From: Lates calcarifer
Taxonomy: Eukaryota > Chordata > Actinopteri > Centropomidae
Assembly: GCF_001640805.2 (NCBI RefSeq)
Contig: NC_066851.1
Span: 1,433,971 to 1,497,970 of the forward strand
DNA: 64,000 nt
Direction of reading: 5' to 3'
In this document: one piece after another, positions 1 to 10,412 of the stretch
Position numbering within the stretch: the stretch's first letter is position 1
Layout of the letters: each line of letters opens with the position of its first letter
The notes under the pieces: model-generated
What the model was told of the DNA's origin: nothing
The model's input: only the letters and a program-made list of their open reading frames with translations
The model's database searches: none
Program-made: the position numbers and the translations under genes

Positions 1-799
1 GGATGTTGGGGGCCTTGGGGTGGGTAGGGAGGCTAACCATATAAGCAATGTGTGGAATCACACACTCACATAGACGATGTCAGGAACAAGAGTGTGGTTG
101 TATTGCATCACACACACACACACACACACTTAAACACCTTAAAAGATAGTCATCCTAGGCCTATGTGATCTCTTTAAGAGAAATATGTCTTCAGAACTGT
201 GTTTGTTTCTACCATGATTCCCAGCTGGTCGTATCTCACTGGTCCACATCCCTATAGACATCTACTCACCGTCCAAGTGAAGTGTAGTGTAGTGGCAGTC
301 AATGACTGCCTGAAGTCTTGAGCCCATAGGCATCAGCAGGCTCCTTGTATTTTCTCTGATGATGCTATCTGAGGCCTTCAGTGTAACCACCATAAACTCT
401 TATTGTAGGGTTTCTCTGCCTTTGAGCCTCATTGTCTTCTTCACATTCATGGTGTCCTCTTTACTCCTCATACTGACAGATAACTCCACCTGGCAACTCT
501 GAGTCAACTCTGAGACACGTAATGAACAAACTCTTTTGTGCATGAACAAACATTGAAACAACACACAACAGCCCAGCTAACATTTAAATTTCCAATTACT
601 TTTGAACTACTGCAATTTGTTAAAAGGGCAGTTCTTTAAAGCTGAGTCTTTGCACTAGTAGTATCCATTATTTTATTTCAAATTGAATGAGCTGAAATGC
701 AAAGCCCAAAGGAAAGAAAATATGTAAATGTCCAAATAATAATGGTCTGGACTGTACATAACAAAAATGAAAAAAAAAAGGCAAATGATACATAAATAC
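1..799. other. Intergenic, no gene seen
   Basis: Mixed-composition sequence with no open frame worth calling. The only structure is a short (CA)n tract at 109-129. An A-rich stretch at about 767-780 leads into the LINE that follows. Confidence 0.6.
109..129. repeat. (CA)n microsatellite
   Basis: About ten uninterrupted CA units, read directly. Confidence 0.95.
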
Positions 800-1860
800 A
801 TCAGAATCAGAATCAGACTTTATTGCCAAGTAAGTTTGCACATACAAGGAATTTGTCTTGGTATATTGGTGCTAAAGGACAGTTATAGAAAAGAAAAGAG
901 CAAAAAGCAAGAACTGTATTTAAAGGAACATAAATATATACACAAGGAGCATAAATATACATAATTAAAATGTAAAGTGTTAAGTGTAGAGTGCAAATGT
1001 TAGAAGGTGGCAGCGATTGTCCAGATGTGCGTTAATGTAACGCATAGATGTACGTTAATGTAACGTGTAGTTGGGGGTGGGGGAATTATAGTCTGTGACA
1101 GTCTGTGTGTGTGTGTGTTGGGGGGTGAGGGGGTGGGCTAGATCTTGTTGAGGAGTCCAGTTGCAGACAGGAAAAAGCTGTTCTTGTGGCATGAGGTCTT
1201 GGTTTTGATGCACTGCAACCTCCTGCGTGTCCTGAAGAGTTTGTGACCAGGATGGGAGGGATCGGCCATGATCGTTCCTGCTCGCCTCAGGGTCCTGGAG
1301 GTGTACAGGTCCTGGAGAGAAGACAGGTTACAGCTGATCACCTTCTCAGCAGACCGGATGACACGCTGCAGTCTGCCTCTGTCCCTGGCAGTAGCAGCAG
1401 TGTACCAGATTGTGATGGAGGAGGTGAAGATGGACTCAATGATGGAGGTGTAGAAGTGCACCATTGTTGTCCTTGGCAGGTTGAACTTCTTCAGCTGCTG
1501 CAGGAAGTACATCCTCTGCTGGGCCTTCTTGATCAGGGAGCTGATGTTTAGCTCCCACTTGAGGTCTTGGGTGATGATGGTCCCCAGGAAACGGAAGGAC
1601 TCCATAGTTCTGACTGGGGAGTCACACAGGATGATGGGAGAGGCTGAAGCTGTGTTCTTCCTGAAGTCTACAACTATCTCCACTGTCTTCACAGCGTTGA
1701 GCTCCAGGTTGTTTTCACTGCACCAGCTGATCAATCTCCCTCCTGTAGGTAGACTCATCCCCGTCAGAGATGAGCCCATTGAGGGTGGTGTTTGACCACC
1801 AGTTTGACAGTCTGGTGATTGGAGGTGCAGTTGTTGGTATACAGGGAGAAGATGTTTAGA
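800..1860 (-). mobile_element. 5'-truncated LINE, L2/CR1-group (LINE-A)
   Basis: The element reads on the minus strand. Its 3' end lies at 800-860: a short TTCTGA-type tandem repeat (seen on the plus strand as TCAGAATCAGAATCAG) beside a block containing TTTATTGCCAAG and ACATACAAGGAATTTG. Next comes a 3' untranslated region (about 860-1137) with a GT-rich, G-rich stretch at 1070-1135. The C-terminal part of the reverse transcriptase follows (1138-1779), and similarity fades near 1860. Parts of the same 3' region recur at 26504-26660 on the opposite strand and at 35948-36007, which confirms a dispersed family. The loss of everything 5' of the reverse-transcriptase tail is the usual result of incomplete target-primed reverse transcription. 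The clade call comes from recalled protein motifs, not a search. Confidence 0.92.
1138..1779 (-). pseudogene. LINE reverse transcriptase, C-terminal fragment
   Basis: An open frame of 213 codons ending in TAG. It shows the blocks that follow the catalytic centre in fish L2/CR1-group LINE reverse transcriptases: NNLELN (residues 23-28), FRFLG (62-66), an FY..SIIES segment (109-116) and the C-terminal DPSHPGHKLF (173-182). In the intact protein this region lies downstream of the aspartate pair that polymerises cDNA at the nicked target. Here the F/YADD catalytic box is missing: just upstream (1780-1860, minus strand) the frame is broken and the DNA that should encode it is deleted, and a second small deletion near 1728 shifts the frame. 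The fragment therefore cannot be active. The first Met is not a true start. The long uninterrupted frame suggests this copy is younger than the other LINE pieces in the window. Confidence 0.9.
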
Positions 1861-3410
1861 TTATACAGTATGTTCTCTTAACCATGTGATTATGAATTCA
1901 ATTAAATTAAAAAATTTAAATTATATATATATTTTACCAGAGAGATGCCATTCCTGAGACAGGCATAAACACACAACCAAGACATGTAAGACATCACAAG
2001 ATAGGGTTGCCTTCCTCTAGCTAGTCCTAGCTGCAGGGAAGTGCACAGGGAAGTCTGCTAGAGGGCAGCCATTCGAAGGCCCTGTGTAGAAAATGAGTTG
2101 GATTTTGTAGGATGGAGCATGCTTTCCAGAGTACCTGCTGATCATGCAGTGAGGTCAGAGAGCAGACTGGGTGGCCTGTGATTCTAGAGCAGATATTCAC
2201 AGTATTCTGGAGGTGCCTCTTGTTTTGGATTGTGAGATTGGCGTCACTTCAGTTTGTTGTGGTGTATAGCTATCTTGAGGGCGAAGAAAGTGACTGCATG
2301 ATTGACCAGAAACCTGGTCTGATGTTAATAGTGCAGTATTTCACTGGATTGTGCACCTACATCGGCGGGTGCATAACACATGCACAGTCCACTTCTTACA
2401 CACACAGTGCACAAATATGCAAAAGATTAAAATAAAAAGGCATGTTGTGTGTTGCATAACGTTGCCATGCATCATGGAAGTTTCTTGAATGTAAATGAGA
2501 ACACATTACAGGACTTTAGAAGGCATGAACTGCTTGTGCTGATGCCCATGAACCCAAATAAACCAGCAGCAGTGGAGAGTGCGAGGAGAGATCAGATGGC
2601 AAAAGAAGCTGGCAAAACCCTCTTTATAATAACAAGAAAAGTAAAAAGTTTTAGATTGTGTGTTTAGATTGTTATAACAGACTTAAAGTTTGAAAAGTAA
2701 AATAAATAAATAAATAAAAAGCTGGGGGTGGAGAGGAGTGTAATACTGTGCTGTGAATCGAAATTTGATTGTACCAGACTGGATAATGATAGATTTTAAA
2801 AACTAGAATGATAAAAACTAAATCTGTGAGTGCCCTGCCTTGTGGATGAACAACTTGGCCTCATCCAGAGGTCTCCTCGGTGGTTTCGACAGCATCCCAT
2901 TGTTTCTACAGATCTCTTTGAATCCAATGATGAATCTTAGCTCAGATGTGCTTTCTTGATTCCTTAAGACAGGATTAAAGATGAAGGAAGTTATCCTTTT
3001 CCTGTTTTTCTTTTTTCTTCCTCTCTTCTGACAAGCAGCCAAGAGCAAATGACACAAAAAGAAAAGTGGATGAATTCTGAGTCTACCTGCAGGCTTCACT
3101 GTGGAATCAGCCATGCTCCCAGGATGAAATGCATGCAAAAAACACAACATTGTAACAAGAAAACAAATTCCTTAAACGTGGCATGTATATTGATTTATTA
3201 TATTCTGGCTATAGCACATAATGTGGGAGTCTATGCTGGTATAGCAACATATATTGATTCAATAATTTTATGAGTAATAGTAACTTATTTACACGTTATT
3301 TTTTTATTCTGTCAAAATAGGAGATAAGCAGTGTCCATATAGCCGAGTGACAGCAATTCACAGAAAAAGCATTTTAGTGCATTCAGCTGAATTTAATGTG
3401 AAAAACTGAC
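1861..3410. other. Intergenic, no gene seen
   Basis: A+T-rich, with a TATATATATATT run near 1923 and an (AAAT)n tract near 2700-2718. Open frames here are short and resemble nothing I know. No repeat family recognised. Confidence 0.5.
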
Positions 3411-3685
3411 AACTGTGGCTCAGGAGGTAGAGCAGTTGCCCACCAATCAGAAGGTCAGTGGTTCGATTCCCGGCTCCTTCCAGTCTGCATGCCGAAGTAT
3501 CCTTGGGCAAGATACCGAACCCCAAATTGCCTCCGATGTGTGTCACATCGGTGTGTGAATGTGTGTGAATGTGTTTAGAAAGCACATTATATATATAGAA
3601 CATGTGCTGTATGAATGTGTGTGAATGAGATCTGTAGTGTAAAGCACTTTGAGTACAGTCCATTTACCATGTGTCTACTTGTACT
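3411..3685 (+). mobile_element. tRNA-derived SINE (SINE-1)
   Basis: The head carries intact RNA polymerase III promoter boxes: box A TGGCTCAGGAG at 3416-3426 and a consensus box B GGTTCGATTCC at 3460-3470, spaced as in a tRNA gene. The tRNA-unrelated body includes CCTTGGGCAAGATACCGAACC, an 8-bp perfect hairpin at 3533-3551, GTGTGAATGTGTGTGAATG repeats, and a 3' part ending GTGTAAAGCACTTTGAGTA. This body is a common teleost SINE sequence. About 270 bp remain, with a TA-rich interruption near 3588. Flanking target duplications are not obvious. It is a SINE, not a functional tRNA, because the 3' half does not close an acceptor stem. Confidence 0.88.
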
Positions 3686-5765
3686 GTAAACCTGATGATC
3701 TAAAGAGATATTTTAACCATGCAAGCAATATCACTACACATTAGGGCAGGGATATTAAGCTATTGGCTTAAATTTATGTATATTCCTTTATTTTAGATTT
3801 CTTTTTTTCATTTTAGCCTTATATGATTTTGTTTTCTATTAAGTTCATATGTCGTTTAAATGTACTACCTGTGTCCTTGGGGGTTGGGGTCAATAAAAGG
3901 CTTATCTTCAAGTACCATACACTAACTTAGCTCTGTGTTTTTTTATGGCACAATCTAAGTGAATTAAGTGCTACATTAAAAAAAACGACAATTAATAATT
4001 TCTTCACAAAATTTCCACATCTTTCCAATGCTGTAAATTACAAACTTCTGAGAGATATATTTATAGGGTTACACACAAAACCCAAGCATTTTTTTTTTAT
4101 TTTAACTGGTATACTGAATAATATTGCTTTATCTTCATATATAGCATTCCTAATTTTCAAGTACTCAGTAAACATTTTGACAGGTGACTTTTAAGTTTTC
4201 ATGGCTGAACAGTTAGAGGGACTTTTAAACCAATGTCCAACTGTAGGTGCCTCAGTGCTCTTCCAAGCATTTACAATATAGTTCCGTCCTTCGGGGAACA
4301 TGAAAAAAAAAAATCTGTCAAATTATGTACTATGTAGACAGAATATGCAAAATCAATATACATGCTACATTTGAGGAATTAATAGTTTTAAATTGCAAGG
4401 TTGATGATGTTTGCTTATTAATTAAATATAAATCAACAACAAAATCAATTCCACCAGAAGAGTCTACACAATTTTATTTTGTAGTTTTTGTATGCATTTC
4501 ATATTCTGGCAGTGGAGCTGACCTGAGAGTGGAACCTATAGACTCATCTCACATCACTGCTTTAGATGCAAGCAGCATAACTTTGATTGGGGATGGGCAA
4601 AAAGATGCCATAGTTTAGGAGAAAAGCTGGGTCTGATCCCTAGTATATCCTATATCCTGTTATCAGGGACAAACTGATCAATTTTATTGTAACTAATGGT
4701 TGAAATTGGCCATAGGCACTTCTGCATATCTTAATTGAACCTGAAAACATTGTCCTTACACAAAGGGATAATTTCTAGTGCCCCCTCACTTTTGAAAATC
4801 CCATTTCTGTGCCCCTTTGCTGTTGCAGTTTCACTCAGTAAAATCCCTTCTAAATTGCATCCAACTGCTGTAATACAGATGAGAGATAAGGGTTAAATGC
4901 CAACACTCATCTGAGTTGCCTTCATTTATTACCATGCACTCATGGCAATCAAAGCAGATAGCTAGTGTTTGGCAGACCTTCTTAGTTTCAGTTCTCAGGC
5001 AACATACCCCGTTTGCCTATCCTCTTGGTAGAGGGTGTTGGGACTGTACACAGCCTGAAAGGAAGACTTGCAGGCACTACTCAGGACTGAAAAAAATATT
5101 ATATTAGTAGTATTATACGTATTATATTATAGTATTATATCATAAATTATTCATGAATAATAATAATATATTTTCAGATGCAAATATCATTTGTTAGAAA
5201 TTATGGGGTCTGTACTGAGCTAAAACTAAACTAAACATGATTATCAGGTCAGTGGCATGTCTGTTTTTTATTGCTAACATAAATATGTAAAGCAAAATAA
5301 CCATTTTCATAATTTCATTGTAATTTATTTGCTAGATCTATTAATACAAACATACACAGTATGGCCTATGTAGCAGAAAATAGCTTACACTTATCATTAA
5401 TTTATTTTAGCTGACAAATGGCTAACTTAATTTGGTCCCCACACTTCTGAAACCAGACATTCGCCTTTGCCCCAACATTTGGCAAAAGATTTATTTCTCA
5501 GATTTAAGGACAGATAAAATTTGCAAAACCAACTGATTACAATACCACACACGTGTGGTGTATGTAGTGTTGTCTGACTTGACCCTGTAAATGTAAATTG
5601 GAAAAGACGCGTAACAGGCGGAGTGGGTGAACAATTCCTCCAACTGAAACCACCACATAGGTTGCTTGTCTCTATTCTTGTACCAGCAGCTTGAGTTTTG
5701 TCTTTGCTCGTAACCTTTTGTTTCCAGTGCCATGAATTTATTGCCATAATGTCCAGAAAGTTCCT
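3686..5765. other. Intergenic, A+T-rich
   Basis: No gene or clear repeat family. Around 3880-3910 there is a G-rich stretch followed by AATAAAAGGCTTATCTTC that resembles the 3' tail of a retroelement but is too short to assign. 5100-5170 is very A+T-rich. Confidence 0.45.
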
Positions 5766-5832
5766 CAAGAGTCCATCCATCAATCCTTCCATCTATTATC
5801 TTTACAGCTTTTCCTTTGAGGATCGCAGGGGT
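5766..5832 (-). mobile_element. SINE-2 3'-tail fragment
   Basis: CCATCCATCAATCC...ATCTATTATCTTTACAGC followed by GAGGATCGCAGGGG is the reverse complement of the 3' end of the SINE-2 copy at 29931-30268 (tail of GATAATGGATAGATGG type). Only the last 60-70 bp survive. Confidence 0.6.
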
Positions 5833-7316
5833 TTGTCTCTTTCAGGAGTGAAAGAATCAAACTATCATTTCCTTTCTCCAGTTTTACCATAACGAGACCA
5901 GATATTCTTCTTTCAATAGATTATGTGTGTTATTTGAGCATTAACATTATTGAAATGATAGCATATCAAATTGCTTTGCTTTCCCAAAGGTTCTCTAGGC
6001 TGCAAATTTGTGTCTTTTGTGGTAATAAAGTTGTGTCTTGGTTGGAAAGGAAAAGAATGATTCATTTTTTCCTTGAGAGAATTTTAATAGCTGTGATTTT
6101 TATACACCAAAAATCTTCTCTAAAGGTTGCATTTTTCTCCTACTTTTCACTGAAATTATGAACATATAGCACAATGCAAGACAGAATGTCTCCCTTTACT
6201 TGAAATTTTCCCCCATTTGTTTCTCTCTCCACCATCAAGCCTTCTCCACTCTCACAGCTTGCAGGGCAGGATCGAGGTTAAATTTTGTCAGTACAAAGTC
6301 ATTTAGCCAAGAGGCACATGCTAAAAGATTTATGGAGAGAAACAGTGCCAGGGGTGAGCTTCTCAATTTCCTCCAAACAGCATCTTTCTGGAGAGAAAAA
6401 GCTCCTTCTCTGCAGCATGTTTACATGCAAACAGTGTCAGGGAGCTCCAAAATGTTAGTTAGGGCAAAGACTAACATTTACATGGAGGGTGACACCCACC
6501 AGGCATATGAACAATGAGAAACTAAATATGCTGGCTGAGATGTTTGTTTGGAAAAAAAGAGGGATTAGTGTAATATTATGGCAAAAAGGACTTTAAAAAG
6601 ACAAAACCCTGGGAAAATGTATTTTTGTACGTTTTGTTTCTTTCTTATTTTCTTGCAAAGATATTCCCTGTAAATAATTTGCATGTATGAGGAAAAAAAC
6701 ACAATCTAAAAGGGAGAAATGTATTTATTATTATCATTTATTATTTTTTGTAAGTTTCATGAGGGTACACCCATTGTGTTGCAGTTAAAATTATATTTAC
6801 AGAGAAATTATTTGAAAAATAAGTAATGATATGTAGGACACGACAGTCAAGACAGCAATGCAAATTTTCATGTTAACGTTCAGAAAAATTTAACTCAAGT
6901 AGATTAACTCAGCTTGTGACATAAATCCACTGATTACAGCAATGAAATGAATTGATTTCAGATCACAATTTTGCTGATGTGCACCATGGCCAGCTTAAGC
7001 ATACACATAAATTTGTTGTTGAGCTAATCACCCCCAGTGAACATGGAAGGGTCGTTATTTCACCAGTCACCCAGAAACTAAGAGGTACTAAAAAGCTGAA
7101 ATTATTATTTGATTAATTGAATAGTGGGCTGACAAAAAAGTTAATTGGCTAAAATTTGAAACCTTGATTTATTGATTGGTTCATTAATTGTCGATTGATT
7201 GTTTTAGTTGTGTTTTGAATTTGCAACATTTTAGGTTTTTTGACAAAATAGAATATGTTCATTTTGGCTTCAGTGATGACTTATTATGACCATTTTTCAT
7301 TTACCAACTAGATATA
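5833..7316. other. Intergenic, A+T-rich
   Basis: No gene seen. 7105-7215 contains reiterated ATTGATT/TTAATTG words (GATTAATTGAATAG, TTGATTTATTGATTGG, TTAATTGTCGATTGATTG), which resemble a dispersed teleost repeat but could be local A+T-rich drift. Confidence 0.4.
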
Positions 7317-8265
7317 GTTGGGCTCACCTATACACATAGAATAGGTTCTGGAACCTGGACATGGGCTAGACTTTCTTTGTGGGTGTAGGGATACTCACAA
7401 GACCCTGGCTGAGCAGGTCTTCTCTATACAACTGTGAGTCACTAAGGGAAAGGCTCTGGCTGTTATATATGCTTATGCACTGAACAGCAGCTCAGAATAC
7501 CTGGTCTTCTTGGAGTCTCTGGGTGTTATCCTGGAAAGGGCTCCTCCAAGGGATGATGAACGTGGCAAGGACATGATTGGGAGGAACACTCTGCCTGATC
7601 TGAACCTGAGCAGTGCATTTTTACTGGACTTCTGTGTTATTCTTGGGTCAGCTGTAACAAACACCATGAGCATAAGGTGGTTTAAAAGTGTGTACCTGGT
7701 ACCAGAACACCTTAGGCCAAAGACCAATGATCGATTTTGTGGTCTTGGACACTCAGGTGAAGATGAAGGCAGAGCTGTCATGGATAAGCCACAATAAACA
7801 CAATGAGCATAAGGTGGTCCATAAGTGTACCTGGTACCAGAACACCTTAGGCCAAAGACCAATGATCGATTTTGTGGTCTTGGACACTCGGGTGAAGAGA
7901 AGGGCAGAGCTGTCAACTGATGGTAAGCTGGATCACATGCCAGAGAAGACTACTGAACAGACCTAGCAAACCCAAATGTGTAGTAAGGCTGAAATGGGAA
8001 CATCTTCTGGAAGCCTCTGTTCATGAGGTTTTCAAATCCCCACAACCACCAATTTACCCTTGCAGTGCTGAGGGAGTCACGGGAGTTTAACCATCTAGAT
8101 CTAGGACTTGGAGAAGGGTTACAACTGTGTCCTCCAGGGGATCCTGGGTACTGAGGCCGAGCCATCCAGTTCTTGTGATATTCACAGACAAGATCTCAAT
8201 GCATAGCCAGGATGTGGAGAGTGTCCAGTTGGGAAGAATTTTTCTTCTTTCTGGGGCCGCCCTAA
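7317..8265 (+). mobile_element. Decayed RTE-like LINE (endonuclease to reverse transcriptase)
   Basis: Pieces of an apurinic-endonuclease-type LINE ORF can be read in broken frames on the plus strand. The endonuclease part (about 7440-7920) gives YALNSSSEY, FLESLGVILE, LPDLN and the repeated KCTWYQNTLGQRPMIDFVV with VLDTRVKRRAELSTD. A scrap of reverse transcriptase (about 8100-8230) gives DLEKG (the region before the FDRVP block) and FTDKISMHSQ. The sequence between them and the YADD region is deleted. I recall this endonuclease from a fish LINE group close to RTE (Rex3/Expander type); the exact family is uncertain. Many stops and frameshifts make it a dead copy. A tandem duplication lies inside it. 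Confidence 0.82.
7656..7915 (+). repeat. Tandem duplication inside the LINE endonuclease
   Basis: Two direct copies (about 7656-7780 and 7793-7915, offset 135-137 bp) share the run from AACACCTTAGGCCAAAGACC through the following AATGATCGATTTTGTGGTC with almost no mismatch. They differ by a 2-bp indel near 7690 and some changes at the edges. The duplicated part covers the TWYQNTLGQRPMIDF segment. Confidence 0.92.
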
Positions 8266-8554
8266 CCCGGCCAGGAAAATTACCAGTATAGATGATTAGA
8301 CTGATTTACAGCATTGAGACTGTCTCCATCCCCCCCACTCACTCTTTCCTAAATATGCCAGTCACCATATACAAATCACCTTTCCCACCACTGATGGCAG
8401 TGAAGTGTGCCACAAAGCATCTGATAAAATTCCACAAAACAAAAATTCAAAGGAATCTGTATCTCCACATTGTCACATGCAAAGGCCACCATCATTTTCT
8501 AATAAAAATACTAGATGTCCCAACCCGATTAAGACCTCAAATTTTGTTTTTATA
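8266..8554. other. Short spacer between LINE pieces
   Basis: An 87-codon open frame (8292-8555) has no recognisable domain. Its position directly before an endonuclease scrap suggests decayed LINE sequence, but I cannot confirm it. Confidence 0.4.
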
Positions 8555-8775
8555 AAGATCACTATCTACTGAGGCCTTACTGATGAATGACTTGATTCTT
8601 CAACGTAATTTGGGTATGTTTGGTCTATTCGAAACATGGCTTAATCCAAATATTCTTCAATCTTATCACTGAAATAAAACTTCCCCATCTGAATATACCA
8701 ATGTTATTTGGTCTACTAGACAAAGTGTGGGTATAACATTAATCTATAAGTCTTTCAGTAGGGTGCTGAAAAGAA
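8555..8775 (+). mobile_element. LINE endonuclease N-terminal fragment (L2/CR1-group)
   Basis: The frame starting at 8565 reads NDLILQRNLGMFGLFETWLN, matching the start of the LINE apurinic-type endonuclease, where the ETWL motif (codons at 8631-8642) carries the metal-binding glutamate. A frameshifted VGITLIYKSF about 100 bp further corresponds to the GGGVAVIYR strand. No reverse transcriptase follows; the sequence passes into a Tc1 remnant. It could be the missing 5' part of a LINE-B-type element, but no overlapping sequence exists here to prove that. Confidence 0.7.
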
Positions 8776-8834
8776 GATGAAGCACAGTTCATCACAGACA
8801 TTTCACTGTTTATACAACCATGCCCTGAAAAAAG

Positions 8835-10260
8835 AGATCAATTATTTCTTTTGACTTGGAACAAAGATTATATGTGGTGTTTCACTGACTGATAAGACAC
8901 TGCAAAGGATGGCCTCTAAGAACAGGACTGATGCTCACTAAAGAGCACACAACTGCAGGATTAATTTTTGCCAAAGACCATGAAAAGAGGCCTGATAATG
9001 TTGGAAGGACATTCTTTGTTCAGATGAAATGAAAATAAATTTGTTTGGATTTGCAGCATGTTTATTGCGGACCTGGCCTGGACCACCACAGTGACTACAT
9101 TGTCCCAACCATGAAATATGGAGGTAGGAAAGTGCTAATATGGGGCTGCATGAGTGCAGAAGATGAAGTAGACACTACATTTATAAATGAGACAGTCCTG
9201 TAAAGAACAAGTCCATACGCTGTTTGTGCAGCAACTTATTACGGCCCATTGTTGTTAAGCGACATCTAGTGGCCATAGTAATTATGACACCCATGAATAG
9301 ATGACATAATATAACAAGTAAAAAAGTTTACAGTAGAAGGTGGGGTGGATGGCTGGGTCAACAGAGCGCAGAACCTTCACACGAGACATGTTTTCGGTTC
9401 CCATTTGAACAGTGACTGTTCCTCAAGCAATTTTAGCCAACACTATGATCTTATCCTAAACCTAACCAGATACTTTTTGTGCCTAACCCTAACCAAGTAC
9501 GTTTTTATAAACCTTAGACCATAACTGTTCCATAAATTTAGCAGTACATTTATTATTATTTTTATGACGATGAAGCTCCAGAATGTCCAACACTGGCATG
9601 CTCGTATAGCTGGCTCTTGTGGGTCGTATCTGAGAGTAGGAGCAAGCGACCCTGTGGTGGTTTAGGTTGGAGGACTTGTAGTTACAAGTGGAAGAATGAA
9701 TGCAAGTTTGCACCCAAATATGAATGAAAAGATGACTCCCTGTCTCAAGAAGCTTGGCATGAAAGGAATTTTCCAACATGACAATTATTACAAACACTGC
9801 AAAAAAAAATTTTTGAAGAAGAAAAAAAAATCTGAACTGGTCTAGTATGTCCCTTGACTTGAATCCAACAGAACACCTTTGGAGTATTTTAAAGCAGAAG
9901 GTAGAGCAACAGCCACCCTAAACAAAGAGTAGCTGAAAAGATTCATCTAAGAAGAATGGCAGATCATCTCTCTAAGCGATGCAATTCTGATATCATCTAT
10001 GGCCAGAAACAGCAAATTTGACATAAATAAATGATACAAAACATTTTTAAAACATGAAGGAGGGTGTACCAATGTTTGTTGCAATTACTTCTTTAATATG
10101 GACCTTTCAGTATAGTTTAATTAGTCAAACATTTCTGTTTTTCAAATTAATTGGTTTCAATACTCTTGTTCTTTGGCTAATGAAATTGTCTGAAACTGAA
10201 CAGGATTTATAATTGCTTTACATTTTACTGATATTAATCAAGGGTGTACTCAGTTACACT
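8835..10260 (+). mobile_element. Decayed Tc1/mariner transposon (Tc1-1), split by an insertion
   Basis: Transposase remnants of the DD34E type read left to right in broken frames: AGLIFAKDHEK (about 8950), PTMKYGGRKVLIWGCMSA (from 9105), then after an interruption FQHDNYYKHC (from 9771, the second catalytic Asp region) and SLDLNPTEHLWSILKQK (from 9850, with the third acidic residue in NPTEHLW). In life the enzyme cuts and pastes the element at TA dinucleotides. Here stops, frameshifts and a ~500-bp foreign insertion make it inactive. The 3' flank keeps GGAGGGTGTACC and GGGTGTACTCAG words typical of Tc1 inverted repeats, but I could not match an opposite left terminus. Confidence 0.85.
9205..9705. 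mobile_element. Unclassified repeat inserted in Tc1-1
   Basis: About 500 bp interrupt the Tc1-1 transposase. The block holds GTTAAGCGACATCTAGTGGCC near its left edge, GGATGGCTGGGTCAACAGAGCG, a segment with TTTTAGCCAACACTATGATC, then two telomere-like stretches (CCTAAACCTAACC and CCTAACCCTAACC, 9453-9495). I recognise this combination from dispersed teleost repeats but cannot give a class. Borders are where the transposase reading stops (after about 9200) and resumes (about 9710). Confidence 0.6.
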
Positions 10261-10412
10261 CTAAAATGGCATTTATAGTAAGCTATATTATATGTTAATA
10301 ATATATCCTCACAGATCAGGTATTTCTCTGCAATGCAAGGCACTCCTGTACTGTGTGTTGTGTAAAAGAAATATAGAGGGTGTGTCCTTGTAATTCAAAA
10401 CAACATCAATAT

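Noticed and set aside
3414..3485. Possible tRNA gene
   Set aside because: Boxes A and B are intact, but there is no matching acceptor stem and the SINE body follows directly; it is a SINE head.
7473..7916. 147-codon minus frame with an internal repeat
   Set aside because: It is antisense to the RTE-like LINE endonuclease; its internal repeat only reflects the DNA tandem duplication.
9453..9495. Interstitial telomere or chromosome-fusion scar
   Set aside because: Only a few imperfect units, embedded in a dispersed repeat.
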